Below, piece by piece: positions 10,064 through 19,157 of a stretch of DNA of 45,299 nucleotides (position 1 is the first letter of the stretch; each line of letters starts with the position of its first letter). The stretch spans positions 1 to 45,299 of the forward strand of contig CAVQTK010000016.1 in assembly GCA_963716455.1 (NCBI GenBank), read 5' to 3'. The position numbers and the translations under genes were made by a program. Origin of the DNA: CAVQTK01 sp963716455 (GTDB taxonomy: Bacteria > Pseudomonadota > Gammaproteobacteria > Coxiellales > Coxiellaceae). The notes under the pieces are model-generated. The model was not told where the DNA came from. It ran no database searches and saw only the letters and a list, made by a program, of their open reading frames with translations.

Positions 10064-11875
10064 TTACTCCCTGCCCGAACGACGTCGCTCATTCTCCTTA
10101 AGAAACTTTTTCCGTAATCGAATGGAAGCTGGGGTAATTTCCACCAGCTCATCATCATTGATAAACGCTAATGCTTGTTCCAATGACATTTTGATAGGTG
10201 GGGTGAGAATAATATTTTCATCTGACCCAGAGGCGCGCATATTCGTTAATTGTTTGCCTTTAGTTGGATTGACCACTAAATCATTCTCACGCGAATGAAT
10301 ACCTACAATCATTCCTTCATAAACTTCTACTTGCGGTCCCACAAATAATTGCCCACGCTCCTGTAAATTAAACAAAGAAAATGCTGTAGCTTTACCTATT
10401 CCGTTAGCAATTAATACACCTCTAGAACGATGCTGAATTCCTCCTTTTTGGACGGAACCATAATGATCAAAAACGTGATACATTACTCCAGAACCTGAGG
10501 TCATCATAAGAAATTGGGCGTGAAAACCAATTAAACCTCGAGTAGGTATTAAATAAGTTAAACGCACTCGTCCCTTGCCATCGGGTAGCATTTCGGATAA
10601 TTGTCCACGACGTTCGGCTAGCTGCTGCATAACCGAGCCTTGGTGTGCTTCTTCAACATCCACAACTAATTGTTCATATGGCTCAGAGACTACTCCATCA
10701 ATAGTTTTGGTAATAACAGCTGGACGCGAAACGGCTAATTCATAACCTTCTCGGCGCATTATTTCAATTAAAATGGCTAAATGTAGTTCGCCACGACCAG
10801 AAACTACAAATTGGTCTGCATCTCCTCCTGGGTTCACTTTTAAAGCCACATTAGTAATTAATTCTCGGTCTAAGCGTTCGCTAATTTGGCGGCTCGTTAC
10901 AAATTTTCCTTCTCGACCCGCAAACGGAGAATCATTGACTTGAAAAGTCATACTAACAGTCGGTTCGTCTACTTTTAATACGGGTAATGCCTCCACTTTT
11001 TGTGGATCGCATAAAGTATCTGATATATGAATATTGCTAATTCCGGTAATGGCAATAATATCCCCGGCTTGTGCCTGAGGGATTTCGTCCCGTTTCAATC
11101 CCATAAAACCTAATACCTGTAAAACTCGCGCCGTCCTTACCTTACCATCAGCCCCTGATACGACGACTGGGGTATTGGTTTTAATTTTACCGCGTGCAAT
11201 CCGGCCGATACCAATGGCTCCTACATAACTTGAATAATCCAAGGCGCTAATTTGCATTTGAAAGGGCCCGTCGATATCTACTTTGGGTGGGGGAACTGTA
11301 TCAATAATCATATCCAATAGCATTTCCATATTTTGCTCGGGTTGATCCATATCTTTCATAGCATAACCTTGTAAAGCTGAGCTATAAATAACAGGAAAAT
11401 CTAATTGTGCATCCGTTGCACCCAAACGAACAAATAAATCAAAAACTTGATCCACTACCCAATGAGGCCTAGCACCTGGGCGATCAACTTTATTCACCAC
11501 TACAATGGGCTTTAACCCCCATTGAAATGCCTTTTGAGTGACAAAACGAGTTTGCGGCATGGGACCGTCGACAGCGTCAACCAATAGTAAAACGGAATCT
11601 ACCATAGATAAAATTCGCTCAACTTCTCCTCCAAAATCAGCATGTCCAGGGGTGTCTACAATATTGATATGATAATCTCGCCATAAAATGGCTGTATTTT
11701 TAGCCAAAATGGTAATGCCGCGCTCCTTTTCCAACTCATTGGAATCCATGACTCTCTCAACAGGGGCGCTACGATCTCCCAAAGTCCCAGACTGCCTCAG
11801 TAGTTGATCAACTAATGTGGTTTTACCATGATCGACATGGGCAATAATTGCAACATTACGAATTTTAATCGACAT
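10064..11875 (-). CDS. typA: ribosome-associated translational GTPase TypA/BipA
   Basis: Translational GTPase of 603 residues, normal length, acting in ribosome assembly and stress adaptation. The G motifs are present: P-loop AHVDHGKTT (residues 12-20), DTPGHADFGGEV, NKVDRPGARP and the SALQG region. These are followed by the EF-G-like domain II and the two alpha/beta domains, with GRGELHLAILIE and the TypA-specific C-terminal domain (GIHSRENDLVVNP, LTNMRA). The preferred start is ATG at 11875, 6 nt after AGG; a GTG one codon earlier is also in frame. It converges with the ferritin gene, with only 16 bp between stops. Intact. Confidence 0.96.
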   Translation of the reverse strand: MSIKIRNVAIIAHVDHGKTTLVDQLLRQSGTLGDRSAPVERVMDSNELEKERGITILAKNTAILWRDYHINIVDTPGHADFGGEVERILSMVDSVLLLVDAVDGPMPQTRFVTQKAFQWGLKPIVVVNKVDRPGARPHWVVDQVFDLFVRLGATDAQLDFPVIYSSALQGYAMKDMDQPEQNMEMLLDMIIDTVPPPKVDIDGPFQMQISALDYSSYVGAIGIGRIARGKIKTNTPVVVSGADGKVRTARVLQVLGFMGLKRDEIPQAQAGDIIAITGISNIHISDTLCDPQKVEALPVLKVDEPTVSMTFQVNDSPFAGREGKFVTSRQISERLDRELITNVALKVNPGGDADQFVVSGRGELHLAILIEIMRREGYELAVSRPAVITKTIDGVVSEPYEQLVVDVEEAHQGSVMQQLAERRGQLSEMLPDGKGRVRLTYLIPTRGLIGFHAQFLMMTSGSGVMYHVFDHYGSVQKGGIQHRSRGVLIANGIGKATAFSLFNLQERGQLFVGPQVEVYEGMIVGIHSRENDLVVNPTKGKQLTNMRASGSDENIILTPPIKMSLEQALAFINDDELVEITPASIRLRKKFLKENERRRSGRE

Positions 11876-11917
11876 CACTAACCTATCTATCTAAATAATA
11901 AATTCTACATTAAAATG

Positions 11918-11948
11918 AAATATCCCACGCTTGAGAACCGGGATATTT
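11918..11948. other. stem-loop in the typA-birA divergent gap
   Basis: A perfect 9-bp inverted repeat (AAATATCCC at 11918-11926, GGGATATTT at 11940-11948) has a 13-nt loop and a T-rich 3' flank on the + strand. It resembles a small intrinsic terminator or leader hairpin between two divergent genes, ahead of birA. No short reading frame with a clear ribosome site was found here. Function is unknown. Confidence 0.4.
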
Positions 11949-12097
11949 TATTTTCTCTATTTGATTTCCCTATTATGCAAAGTTACGGGTTTACACCCAC
12001 AGTTTGCAGATATAAATTTAAACTTTGAGCCTTAGAACTGATGGAGCCAGCTCATTTTGGGAAGTTAACTAGTATAACTATAACACATATTGATCCA

Positions 12098-13099
12098 ATG
12101 ACTAATAGAAATACCTCAGGAAAAATTCAAATTCAACTAATAAAAGAATTAGCGAATGGTCAATTTCATACTACTGAAAATTTGTTTCAGCGGTTACAAT
12201 TAACTCAGACCCAATTGTGGCAAATTATACAACAGCTAGATCAAACAGGGATTGATATTGAGTTCTCCATCGGTCGAGGATATCGATTAGCCACGTGTAT
12301 TGAATTTTTAGATGAGAGATTGATTTTAAACCAGCTTCAATCTGATGCGCTTTCCCAACTTGACCAACTTATTCTCCATGAAGAAATAGAATCTACAAAT
12401 GATTATCTTTTAAAAAGCGGTTCACTTCAAACCGTAGCTTGCTTTGCCGAACAGCAAACTCATGGAAAAGGTCAACATGGCCGAACGTGGATATCCCCAT
12501 TTGGTCGTAATATTTACCACTCCTTACTTTGGCATTTTTCTAACAGCACAACTAGCATGGTTGGCTTAAGTCAAGCTATTGCCGTTATAATCGCTAGAGT
12601 GTTACGTCAATACGGCGTTAAACAAGGAATTTACTTAAAATGGCCGAATGACATTTACCATGGTAACCAAAAACTCGCTGGAGTGTTATTGGAAACCACA
12701 ACGAAAGCAACGGGCGCCTGCGAAGCAGTTATAGGAATCGGTATCAATGTTTATCTCTCACCATCACAAGCCCTGCCCATACAACAACCTTGGACTTGTT
12801 TAGAAACAATCACTGGAAAATCGGTGGAGCGAAATCGGTTGGCGGGATTATTGCTTAATGAACTTCTCTTATCTCTACCCCAGTTTTCTCTTTATGGCTT
12901 AGTTCCCTTTCTTCAAGAATGGCAAGATTTAGATTATTTATACCAAAAAACTATTACTTTGACCCATGCCCAACATACTTTTATGGGAATTATGCAGGGT
13001 ATTTCTTCACGCGGCGAACTCATTTTACTTGATTCCCATCAACAACAGCATACCTTTTTAAACGGAAGTGTTCGACTTACGTCTTTTAGAACGAGTTAA
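12098..13099 (+). CDS. birA: biotin-protein ligase / biotin operon repressor BirA
   Basis: BirA activates biotin with ATP and attaches it to the biotin carrier protein of acetyl-CoA carboxylase. The N-terminal 75 residues form a winged-helix domain ending in SIGRGYRL, so this is the bifunctional repressor type. The catalytic domain follows: an ESTNDYLL motif, the biotinyl-AMP loop GKGQHGRTW, then LKWPNDIY, KLAGVLLE and GIGINV. A small C-terminal SH3-like domain ends the protein. The start at 12098 gives 333 residues, typical of the family; the frame is open to an ATG at 12041 but neither has a strong ribosome site. Its last 42 bp overlap the convergent DedA gene. A biotin-binding avidin-like gene lies elsewhere in the window (25693). 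Confidence 0.93.
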   Translation: MTNRNTSGKIQIQLIKELANGQFHTTENLFQRLQLTQTQLWQIIQQLDQTGIDIEFSIGRGYRLATCIEFLDERLILNQLQSDALSQLDQLILHEEIESTNDYLLKSGSLQTVACFAEQQTHGKGQHGRTWISPFGRNIYHSLLWHFSNSTTSMVGLSQAIAVIIARVLRQYGVKQGIYLKWPNDIYHGNQKLAGVLLETTTKATGACEAVIGIGINVYLSPSQALPIQQPWTCLETITGKSVERNRLAGLLLNELLLSLPQFSLYGLVPFLQEWQDLDYLYQKTITLTHAQHTFMGIMQGISSRGELILLDSHQQQHTFLNGSVRLTSFRTS

Positions 13100-13678
13100 A
13101 TGATAAATCCCAGGGAGAAGAGAAAGAAATATTATTAACAGCACAATGGGCAAAAGATATTGATCCGCTTCAGGAATAGCGGCTCCCATATAGTATCCAA
13201 GCGAGGTTATTCCCCCTGCCCAAATAATAGCCCCAGCGATATTATATAAATAATAACGTCGAAATGGCATATTGACCATACCAGCAACAAGCGGTACAAA
13301 AGTTCTAATCACTGGAATCAATCTCCCTATGATCAAAGCTTTTCCACCATGTTGAGCATAAAAATCGTGAGCTTCTATTAAATATCTTTTTTTAAACCAA
13401 AAACTGTCTTCGCGTTTTAAAAGCAGATGACCAATCTTATCCCCTATCCAATAAGCTATTCCGTAGCCAATAAAAGCTGCAACAACCAACAAAAAGATTA
13501 ATATAAACGGATTAAAAATTCCTTTGGCAGCTAATAATCCTGCTGTGAATAAAAGACTATCTCCCGGCAGAAAAAAACCTAAGAAAAGTCCAGTTTCACA
13601 AAGAATTATCAAGGTTAAACCAATATAACCAATATTGGCCAGTTGGGATACGTCGAGATGAGGTAAAAAATTTAGCAT
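13058..13678 (-). CDS. DedA-family inner-membrane protein
   Basis: A 206-residue polytopic membrane protein of the DedA (VTT/SNARE-associated) family, whose members support envelope integrity and are linked to recycling of undecaprenyl-phosphate or other lipids. Family marks include ETGLFLGFFLPGDSLLFTAG near residues 27-47, and the arginine-rich RLIPVIRTFVPLVAG segment followed by FRRYYLYNIAGAIIW. About five hydrophobic segments are seen. The 3' end overlaps birA by 42 bp in convergent orientation. No strong ribosome site precedes the ATG. Which DedA subgroup it belongs to cannot be settled by eye. Confidence 0.9.
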   Translation of the reverse strand: MLNFLPHLDVSQLANIGYIGLTLIILCETGLFLGFFLPGDSLLFTAGLLAAKGIFNPFILIFLLVVAAFIGYGIAYWIGDKIGHLLLKREDSFWFKKRYLIEAHDFYAQHGGKALIIGRLIPVIRTFVPLVAGMVNMPFRRYYLYNIAGAIIWAGGITSLGYYMGAAIPEADQYLLPIVLLIIFLSLLPGIYHLTRSKRRKSNTSV

Positions 13679-13735
13679 TGGACAAAATTGTAACAGAAAT
13701 TCCTTTAATAGTAAAAGCTTATTGCTTAATAGTTA

Positions 13736-13767
13736 GATGGGCGTTCCAAACTACAGGGGGTGAGCTA
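13736..13767 (+). repeat. dispersed short repeat, copy 1
   Basis: The motif ATGGGCGTTCCAA followed by CTACAGGGGGTGAGCT recurs inverted at 15991-16020 and, in part, at 15041-15060. It is intergenic, upstream of rmuC. It may be a remnant of a larger repeat family. Confidence 0.5.
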
Positions 13768-13825
13768 TCACTTGCTTAATCCATCAATTGTTTCATAATA
13801 CAAACATGAGGTTGAACTTTTATAT

Positions 13826-15010
13826 ATGAACAACTCCTTGTGGATGATAATACTTTTTTCCATATTAATTATGGCTTGTGCTGGAATTTATTGGCGCTTG
13901 CGTACTCGTGAACAATGGCAGCAAATCAATCTCCAACGTCAAGAAATTCAATTACTCCTTAAAAATCAAGAAAAAGAACAATACGAACAGCGCCAACGTT
14001 TTGATCAACACCAAATGCATAGCCTTGCTATTTTACAAGATATTATACAAAAATCGATGCAAGAAATTCGTACTCAAATCTCTACCACTTTAACCCAGCA
14101 CGCTGATTATTTGGGCAAGCATATTGATGAATTAACTCAGGTTATCCACAATCAACTTAAAGAAATTAGTGGAGAGGTGGACCGTCAATTAAGTATGGGT
14201 TTTGAAAAAACTACTTCTACATTTGCTGATGTGATGAAACGCTTAATCATTATCGATGAGGCTCAAAAAAGAATAACTGAGCTTTCTGGAAGCGTAGTTA
14301 ATTTACAAGAAATTCTTACCGACAAGCGCTCTCGTGGCGCATTTGGAGAAATTCAACTTATCACTTTAATCCGTAATGTAATGCCTGAATCCCACTTTTC
14401 TTTACAACATGTTTTATCCAATGGCAAAAGAGTAGATTGCTTGTTAGTGCTTCCGCCACCTTCAGGTTGCATCGCATTGGATGCAAAATTTCCTTTAGAA
14501 AGTTACCAACAGATGATTGACCCACAATTATCAGATTCAGAAAGACGTCATGTTCAACAAAAATTTCGCGCGGATATCCGTAAGCATATTGAAGATATTG
14601 CACAAAAATATATCCTACCACCTGAAACTGCCGAGGGAGCCGTGATGTTTATTCCTGCTGAAGCCATCTTTGCGGAAATTCATGCACACTATCCTGATCT
14701 AGTTGAAATGGCCCATCGTGCTAAAGTTTGGATGGTCTCCCCTACTACGATGATGGCAGTATTAACCACTGCCCGAGCTGTGTTGAAAGATGCCGCGACT
14801 CGTAAACAAGTTCATCTTATTCAGCAACATCTTGTCGCATTGAGTGCTGATTTTACTCGGTTTGAGAAACGTATGCAGAATTTAGCTCATCACATTCATC
14901 AAGCCAATCAAGATGTTGAACAAGTTCATCAATCTTCCCAAAAAATTAGTCGCCGTTTTAATAAAATTGAACAGGTTGAATTAGCGATTGGCAATCCTTC
15001 GGATACTTGA
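13826..15010 (+). CDS. rmuC: DNA recombination protein RmuC
   Basis: A 394-residue RmuC-family protein, reported to limit recombination at short inverted repeats. An N-terminal membrane anchor (residues 5-23) is followed by a long Gln/Glu-rich coiled coil (about 25-150). The nuclease-like core then carries GAFGEIQLITLIRNVMPE and CIALDAKFPLESY, the latter with the Asp and Lys expected of a PD-(D/E)xK-like fold, and FIPAEAIFAEIHAHYPDLVE. The C-terminal 60 residues are again coiled coil. The gene is intact and monocistronic. A GAGG lies about 14 nt before the ATG, rather far for a ribosome site. Confidence 0.93.
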   Translation: MNNSLWMIILFSILIMACAGIYWRLRTREQWQQINLQRQEIQLLLKNQEKEQYEQRQRFDQHQMHSLAILQDIIQKSMQEIRTQISTTLTQHADYLGKHIDELTQVIHNQLKEISGEVDRQLSMGFEKTTSTFADVMKRLIIIDEAQKRITELSGSVVNLQEILTDKRSRGAFGEIQLITLIRNVMPESHFSLQHVLSNGKRVDCLLVLPPPSGCIALDAKFPLESYQQMIDPQLSDSERRHVQQKFRADIRKHIEDIAQKYILPPETAEGAVMFIPAEAIFAEIHAHYPDLVEMAHRAKVWMVSPTTMMAVLTTARAVLKDAATRKQVHLIQQHLVALSADFTRFEKRMQNLAHHIHQANQDVEQVHQSSQKISRRFNKIEQVELAIGNPSDT

Positions 15011-15040
15011 TAATATGTTTTCGACAAGATTGAAATTGCG

Positions 15041-15060
15041 GCAGCTACAGGGGTGAGCTA
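15041..15060 (+). repeat. dispersed short repeat, partial copy 2
   Basis: GCTACAGGGGTGAGCTA repeats the second half of the unit at 13736. It lies between the rmuC stop and the mmsB stop. Confidence 0.4.
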
Positions 15061-15965
15061 TTAAATTTTCTCAAAGATTTCTTTCTCTCTAATCATATTA
15101 ATAATACCCGAAAAATCCATGGAACCGTGATCACTATCAACAAAACGCTGATATAATTCTGTGGCCTTGGCGCCTAACTCTGTGTTTATATCAGCCAATT
15201 CAGCAGCATCTTGGCTCAACTTCAAATCCTTTAACATCATCGCTGCTGCAAATCCGGCTTGATAGTGATTATTTGAAGGGGTATTTTCCACCAAACCTGG
15301 AACAGGACAATAGTTTGTTAATGCCCAACATTGTCCTGAAGCATGTGAACAAATTTCAAAAAATTTTTTGGACTCCAAGCCCAATTTTTCTCCTAAACTG
15401 AAAGCTTCACTAATAGCGATCATGGAAATTCCTAATACCAGGTTATTGCAAATTTTGGCAATTTGTCCACTTCCTGATCCTCCAGCATGCACAACTAATT
15501 TACCAATAGCTTGTAAAAATGTTTTCGCTCGTTGAAATCCGGCTATCTCTCCACCTACCATTATTGTCAAGGTTGCTTTTTGAGCGCCTTTTACTCCTCC
15601 CGAGACGGGGGCATCTAACATGACTATATTTCTTTTACTCGCTTCTTCATGTAGATGTTTAACCGATGCGATATCAATCGAAGAACAATCAATGTATAAA
15701 GTTCCCACAGGAAGAGAATTAAAAATCCCATCCTCACCCAAACAAATGTTATGTACTTGCTCACCCGTTTGTACCATGGTAAAAACTACTTCTGCACCCT
15801 GGATGGCTTCTACAGCAGAACGAGAACCCATGCACCATGATTTACACAATTTTCCAAAGCCATTGGAGAAGCGTCAAATACTTTAACCATATGTTGATGT
15901 TTAAGTAAATTTTCGACCATAGGAACGCCCATTTTACCCAAACCAATGAATGCTATAGTAGCCAT
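15061..15965 (-). pseudogene. mmsB: 3-hydroxyisobutyrate dehydrogenase, single frameshift
   Basis: This NAD-dependent enzyme oxidises 3-hydroxyisobutyrate to methylmalonate semialdehyde in valine breakdown. The Rossmann start IAFIGLGKMGVPM is read from the ATG at 15965, which follows a perfect AAGGAGG ribosome site. After NHGA, about residue 45, the frame is lost, and the rest continues in another frame from about 15840 with DAPVSGGVKGA, the catalytic GSGQIAKICNN lysine region and a complete C-terminal domain. Total length would be near 298 residues, normal. One indel is the only defect, so it is either a young pseudogene or a sequence error. It follows mmsA, whose product consumes the semialdehyde. 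Confidence 0.85.
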
Positions 15966-15970
15966 AACTG

Positions 15971-15980
15971 TATCCTCCTT
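15971..15980 (-). promoter_or_regulatory. ribosome binding site of mmsB
   Basis: The minus strand reads AAGGAGGATA, ending 5 nt before the ATG at 15965. This is the strongest ribosome site seen in the window, now in front of a broken gene. Confidence 0.7.
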
Positions 15981-15990
15981 GCTGTAAATG

Positions 15991-16020
15991 CAGCTCACCT
16001 TGTAACTTGGAACGCCCATT
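15991..16020 (-). repeat. dispersed short repeat, copy 3 (inverted)
   Basis: The minus strand reads ATGGGCGTTCCAA, then GTTACAAGGTGAGCT, matching the unit at 13736-13767 in opposite orientation. It lies between mmsA and mmsB. Confidence 0.5.
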
Positions 16021-16087
16021 TTGTGTCATGACGATGAAAAAATTTACATATACTTTCCGCTTTGATTTGAATTTCTTTCATAATTAT

Positions 16088-17593
16088 TTAATGCGCGGGC
16101 ATTTGATAAAATGCTGTAATTGATTGTTTAGGCCACCTAACTGTTACACTTTTCGGTTTGGTATAAAAATTTACCGTCTCTGAACCATGTAAGTGCACAT
16201 CCCCAAACCAAGATCGTTTCCAACCTCCAAAACTGTGGTAAGCAACGGGAACAGGTATAGGTACATTAATTCCCACCATCCCTACTTGAACCTGAGTAGC
16301 AAAATCCCTAGCTATACCACCGTTTTGAGTGAATATAGAAACTCCATTTCCGTATTGGTGGGTATTTACTAGTTCTAATGCTTGATTTAAATCTGACACT
16401 CTCAATACTACAAGCACTGGGCCAAAAATTTCTTCCTTGTAAATGTGCATTTCAGGGCGTACCCAATCAAATAGACAAGGTCCCATGAAAAAGCCCTGCT
16501 CATAATGAGGTACTTTTAGTTCTCTACCATCTACTAATAACTGCGCTCCTTCGGCCACTCCTTGATCAACATATTGTTTAACTCGCTGCCAATGTTCTCG
16601 AGTGATTAATGGACCCATTTGAGAAGTTTCATCATCACCTGAGCCTACCTTAATAGTACGAATTTTTGTTAGTAATTTTTCGACTAAAGCGTCTCCTACT
16701 TTTTCAGTGATGGCCACTACTGCAGAAATCGCCATACACCGTTCCCCAGCGGAACCATATGCTGCACCAACGATCTCTTCGGCAGCGTTATCTAGATCTG
16801 CATCTGGCATGATGACACAATGGTTCTTAGATCCTCCGAAGGTATGTGCTCGCTTACCATGAGCAACCGCTACCTGATAAATATGTTCTGCCACGGGAGT
16901 TGAGCCTACGCAACTAACAGCAACTATGTCCGGATGAGTGATGAGCTGATCTACAGTCGATTTATCACCTTGTAAAACATTACAAACTCCTGCTGGAAGT
17001 CCTGCTAAATGAAATAGCTCAACCAACCTTAGTGAAACAGAAGGATCTTTTTCTGAAGGTTTTAAAATAAACGTATTTCCACATGCAATAGCAGGTATCA
17101 TCATCCAAATCGGAACCATAACTGGAAAATTAAAAGGGGTTATACTTATGCAAATTCCTAGCGGTTGTCTTACTGTATAACTATCAATATGAGAACCCAC
17201 ATTTTCTGAATAAGAACCTTTCAGTAACTGCGGGATTCCACAAAAGAATTCTATTAATTCTATTCCTCGCAATATGGATCCTTTGGCATCAATTAAAATT
17301 TTTCCATGTTCACGTGTTATTAAAGCCGCTAATTCATCAATATGCGTTTCAAGTAATTCCTTAAACTTGAAAAGAATACGTGCTCGCCTTAAAGGGATTA
17401 TGGCAGCCCATTTAGGAAAAGCCATTTTGGCCGCAGTAACAGCTTGTTCAATTAATAAGGTATCAGCAAAGTTTACTCTGCCTATGATCTTACCCGTTGC
17501 TGGATTATGTATTACTTGACCTGATGAACAATTATTGGATACTACAAACTGTCCATCTATAAAATGAGGAACGATATGATCCTTACCATCCAC
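16088..17593 (-). CDS. mmsA: methylmalonate-semialdehyde dehydrogenase (CoA-acylating)
   Basis: This aldehyde dehydrogenase superfamily enzyme (501 residues) converts methylmalonate semialdehyde, NAD+ and CoA to propionyl-CoA, the last step of distal valine and thymine breakdown. Family signatures are ITPFNFPVMVPIWM, FILKPSEKDPS, FGGSKNHCVIMPDAD and the catalytic cysteine in GSAGERCMAIS. The C-terminal GSETVNFYTKPKSVTVRW is typical of MmsA rather than other aldehyde dehydrogenases. It begins with GTG at 17593, inside the end of kdsB (11-nt overlap), so the two are likely translationally coupled. Its partner mmsB lies downstream but is frameshifted. This gene is intact. Confidence 0.94.
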   Translation of the reverse strand: MDGKDHIVPHFIDGQFVVSNNCSSGQVIHNPATGKIIGRVNFADTLLIEQAVTAAKMAFPKWAAIIPLRRARILFKFKELLETHIDELAALITREHGKILIDAKGSILRGIELIEFFCGIPQLLKGSYSENVGSHIDSYTVRQPLGICISITPFNFPVMVPIWMMIPAIACGNTFILKPSEKDPSVSLRLVELFHLAGLPAGVCNVLQGDKSTVDQLITHPDIVAVSCVGSTPVAEHIYQVAVAHGKRAHTFGGSKNHCVIMPDADLDNAAEEIVGAAYGSAGERCMAISAVVAITEKVGDALVEKLLTKIRTIKVGSGDDETSQMGPLITREHWQRVKQYVDQGVAEGAQLLVDGRELKVPHYEQGFFMGPCLFDWVRPEMHIYKEEIFGPVLVVLRVSDLNQALELVNTHQYGNGVSIFTQNGGIARDFATQVQVGMVGINVPIPVPVAYHSFGGWKRSWFGDVHLHGSETVNFYTKPKSVTVRWPKQSITAFYQMPAH

Positions 17594-18329
17594 GAACTTT
17601 GTCCAAATCCTCTTGAGTGTTTACTTCTAAGGGGATCTTGTCTTTAGAAATTACCATATGGATACGCATGCCATTCCATAATATGCGTAATTGTTCTAAT
17701 GATTCAAACCTCTCTAAATGGCAACTTGTCCACTCAATATATTCTTGTAAAAAACTAACTCGATAAGCATACAAACCTGCGTGACGATAATGTTGATCAT
17801 TGCTTGAAATATGATCTTTATTTTTAAACTTTTCTATATCCCACGGAATTGGAGCACGACTAAAATACATAGCAAAGTTTCGTCGGTTTAACACCACTTT
17901 GACTACAGAAGGATTAAATAAATCTGCTCCATCTGTAAAACGTTCACATATTGAGCTAACTTTTACATTATCATGCTTTTCTAAATCCTCAGCCACTTGG
18001 CGAATTGCTTGCGGTAACATTAAAGGTTGATCACCCTGTAAGTTCACGATAATTTCATCTGGAGAATAATCCAACGTTAGCGCAGCTTCAGCAATGCGTT
18101 CTGTACCGGATTGATGTTCCGGAGAAGTCATACAAACTTTCGCTCCGAAACCTTGAGCCACCTTACTAACTCGTTGATCATCCGTTGCAATTACTACACT
18201 ATCTGCGCCACTCTCCATGGCACGTTCATAAACATGTTGTAACATGGGCTTACCCTTAATGTCTAACAACACTTTGCCAGGCAAGCGTGAGGAATTATAC
18301 CGAGCAGGAATAATAACTCGAAATTCCAT
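17583..18329 (-). CDS. kdsB: 3-deoxy-manno-octulosonate cytidylyltransferase
   Basis: KdsB makes CMP-Kdo from CTP and Kdo, activating the sugar that joins lipid A to core LPS. The 248-residue protein shows the nucleotidyltransferase start IIPARYNSSRLPGKVLLDI, VIATDDQRV, NLQGDQPLM and RHAGLYAYR, then the C-terminal LEQLRILWNG region. Its ATG overlaps the stop of ycaR (TAATG). An AAGGAG lies inside ycaR about 8 nt upstream. The 3' end overlaps mmsA. Retention implies LPS with Kdo is still made. Normal length and intact. Confidence 0.95.
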   Translation of the reverse strand: MEFRVIIPARYNSSRLPGKVLLDIKGKPMLQHVYERAMESGADSVVIATDDQRVSKVAQGFGAKVCMTSPEHQSGTERIAEAALTLDYSPDEIIVNLQGDQPLMLPQAIRQVAEDLEKHDNVKVSSICERFTDGADLFNPSVVKVVLNRRNFAMYFSRAPIPWDIEKFKNKDHISSNDQHYRHAGLYAYRVSFLQEYIEWTSCHLERFESLEQLRILWNGMRIHMVISKDKIPLEVNTQEDLDKVRGW

Positions 18330-18508
18330 TAGTATATCTCCTTTTCAGATAGCCGCCTCGCCTCTTCAACCAGCATAATCGGTATATCTTCTTGTATAGA
18401 ATAAGCCAATCTATCAACACGGCAAATTAGTTCTTGGAATTTAGGATCATAAATTAACCTTCCCTTACAAAGAGGACAAGCTAAAATATCCAATAATTTT
18501 TTATCCAA
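18329..18508 (-). CDS. ycaR: Trm112/UPF0434 (YcaR-like) small protein
   Basis: A 59-residue protein starting at TTG, 5 nt after GGAGGT, and ending in a TAATG overlap with kdsB. It reads DKKLLDILACPLCKGRL near the N-terminus, with the CxxC of the family, and ends SIQEDIPIMLVEEARRL, the IPxML mark of YcaR-like proteins. In many gammaproteobacteria this gene sits directly before kdsB, as here. The second zinc-ligand pair is reduced to a single Cys (LICRVDR), which is common in this group. Exact function is not settled; Trm112 relatives act as small activator subunits of methyltransferases. Confidence 0.88.
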   Translation of the reverse strand: MDKKLLDILACPLCKGRLIYDPKFQELICRVDRLAYSIQEDIPIMLVEEARRLSEKEIY

Positions 18509-18724
18509 ATGAACCTCCGTAAATATAAAAGAATGGGAAATAAGACCTAAAGGCGGTCGAATTAGTTTTTAAGTTAAATGTAGCATGATTCAAACAATAA
18601 TCAAGCAAAGTTCCCTACTCACAGTGATTCTCGCTGCCTTTAGCGAAAATTCCTGCATTATCCATCTGATGAGCATGTTCAGGAAAATAAAAATACCCTG
18701 CAATCTTTTTGTGGGGATTTATAT
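18509..18724. other. intergenic stretch, nothing recognised
   Basis: These 216 bp lie between the ycaR start and tRNA-Pro. They should hold the promoter of the ycaR-kdsB-mmsA-mmsB operon. I see no reading frame, RNA gene or strong terminator in them. Confidence 0.5.
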
Positions 18725-18800
<76 letters not shown>

Positions 18801-18839
18801 AAACTTTCACTAGCTTTTCCGAATTACGGATAGCCTAAA

Positions 18840-19154
18840 TCATTCTTTATCAGTCGGCTCTAGGTTGACAAAATTTTCCACCTTTGATCTTAATTTATGC
18901 CCTGCATGGAAAGTCACTACTCGGCGAGCTGTAATGGGTATTTCTTCACCCGTCTTTGGATTTCTTCCAGGTCGCTCATTTTTATCATGTAAATTAAAAT
19001 TACCAAACCCTGATAGTTTTACCGACTCTCCTTGCTCTAAAGCTTTACGTATTTCTTCAAAAAATAGTTCAATTAATCGTTTTGCTTCGCGTTTGTTTAA
19101 GCCCATCACATTAAACAAATGCTCCGCCAAATCGGCTTTGGTGAGTGCTGCCAT
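18840..19154 (-). CDS. ihfA: integration host factor subunit alpha
   Basis: A 104-residue HU/IHF-family DNA-bending protein that pairs with IhfB to bend DNA sharply at promoters and in replication and recombination. It opens MAALTKADLAEHLF, carries VKLSGFGNFNLHDKNERPGRNPKTGE with the intercalating Pro in the RPGRNP arm, and continues with ITARRVVTFHAGHKLR, typical of IhfA. It follows pheT by 3 bp, the usual position in gammaproteobacteria, so it is co-transcribed with pheST. GAGG lies ahead of its ATG. Intact. Confidence 0.95.
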   Translation of the reverse strand: MAALTKADLAEHLFNVMGLNKREAKRLIELFFEEIRKALEQGESVKLSGFGNFNLHDKNERPGRNPKTGEEIPITARRVVTFHAGHKLRSKVENFVNLEPTDKE

Positions 19155-19157
19155 GAG

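Noticed and set aside
15620..15886. + strand open frame of 88 codons opposite mmsB
   Set aside because: It is a shadow of the mmsB coding strand without a start signal or family match.
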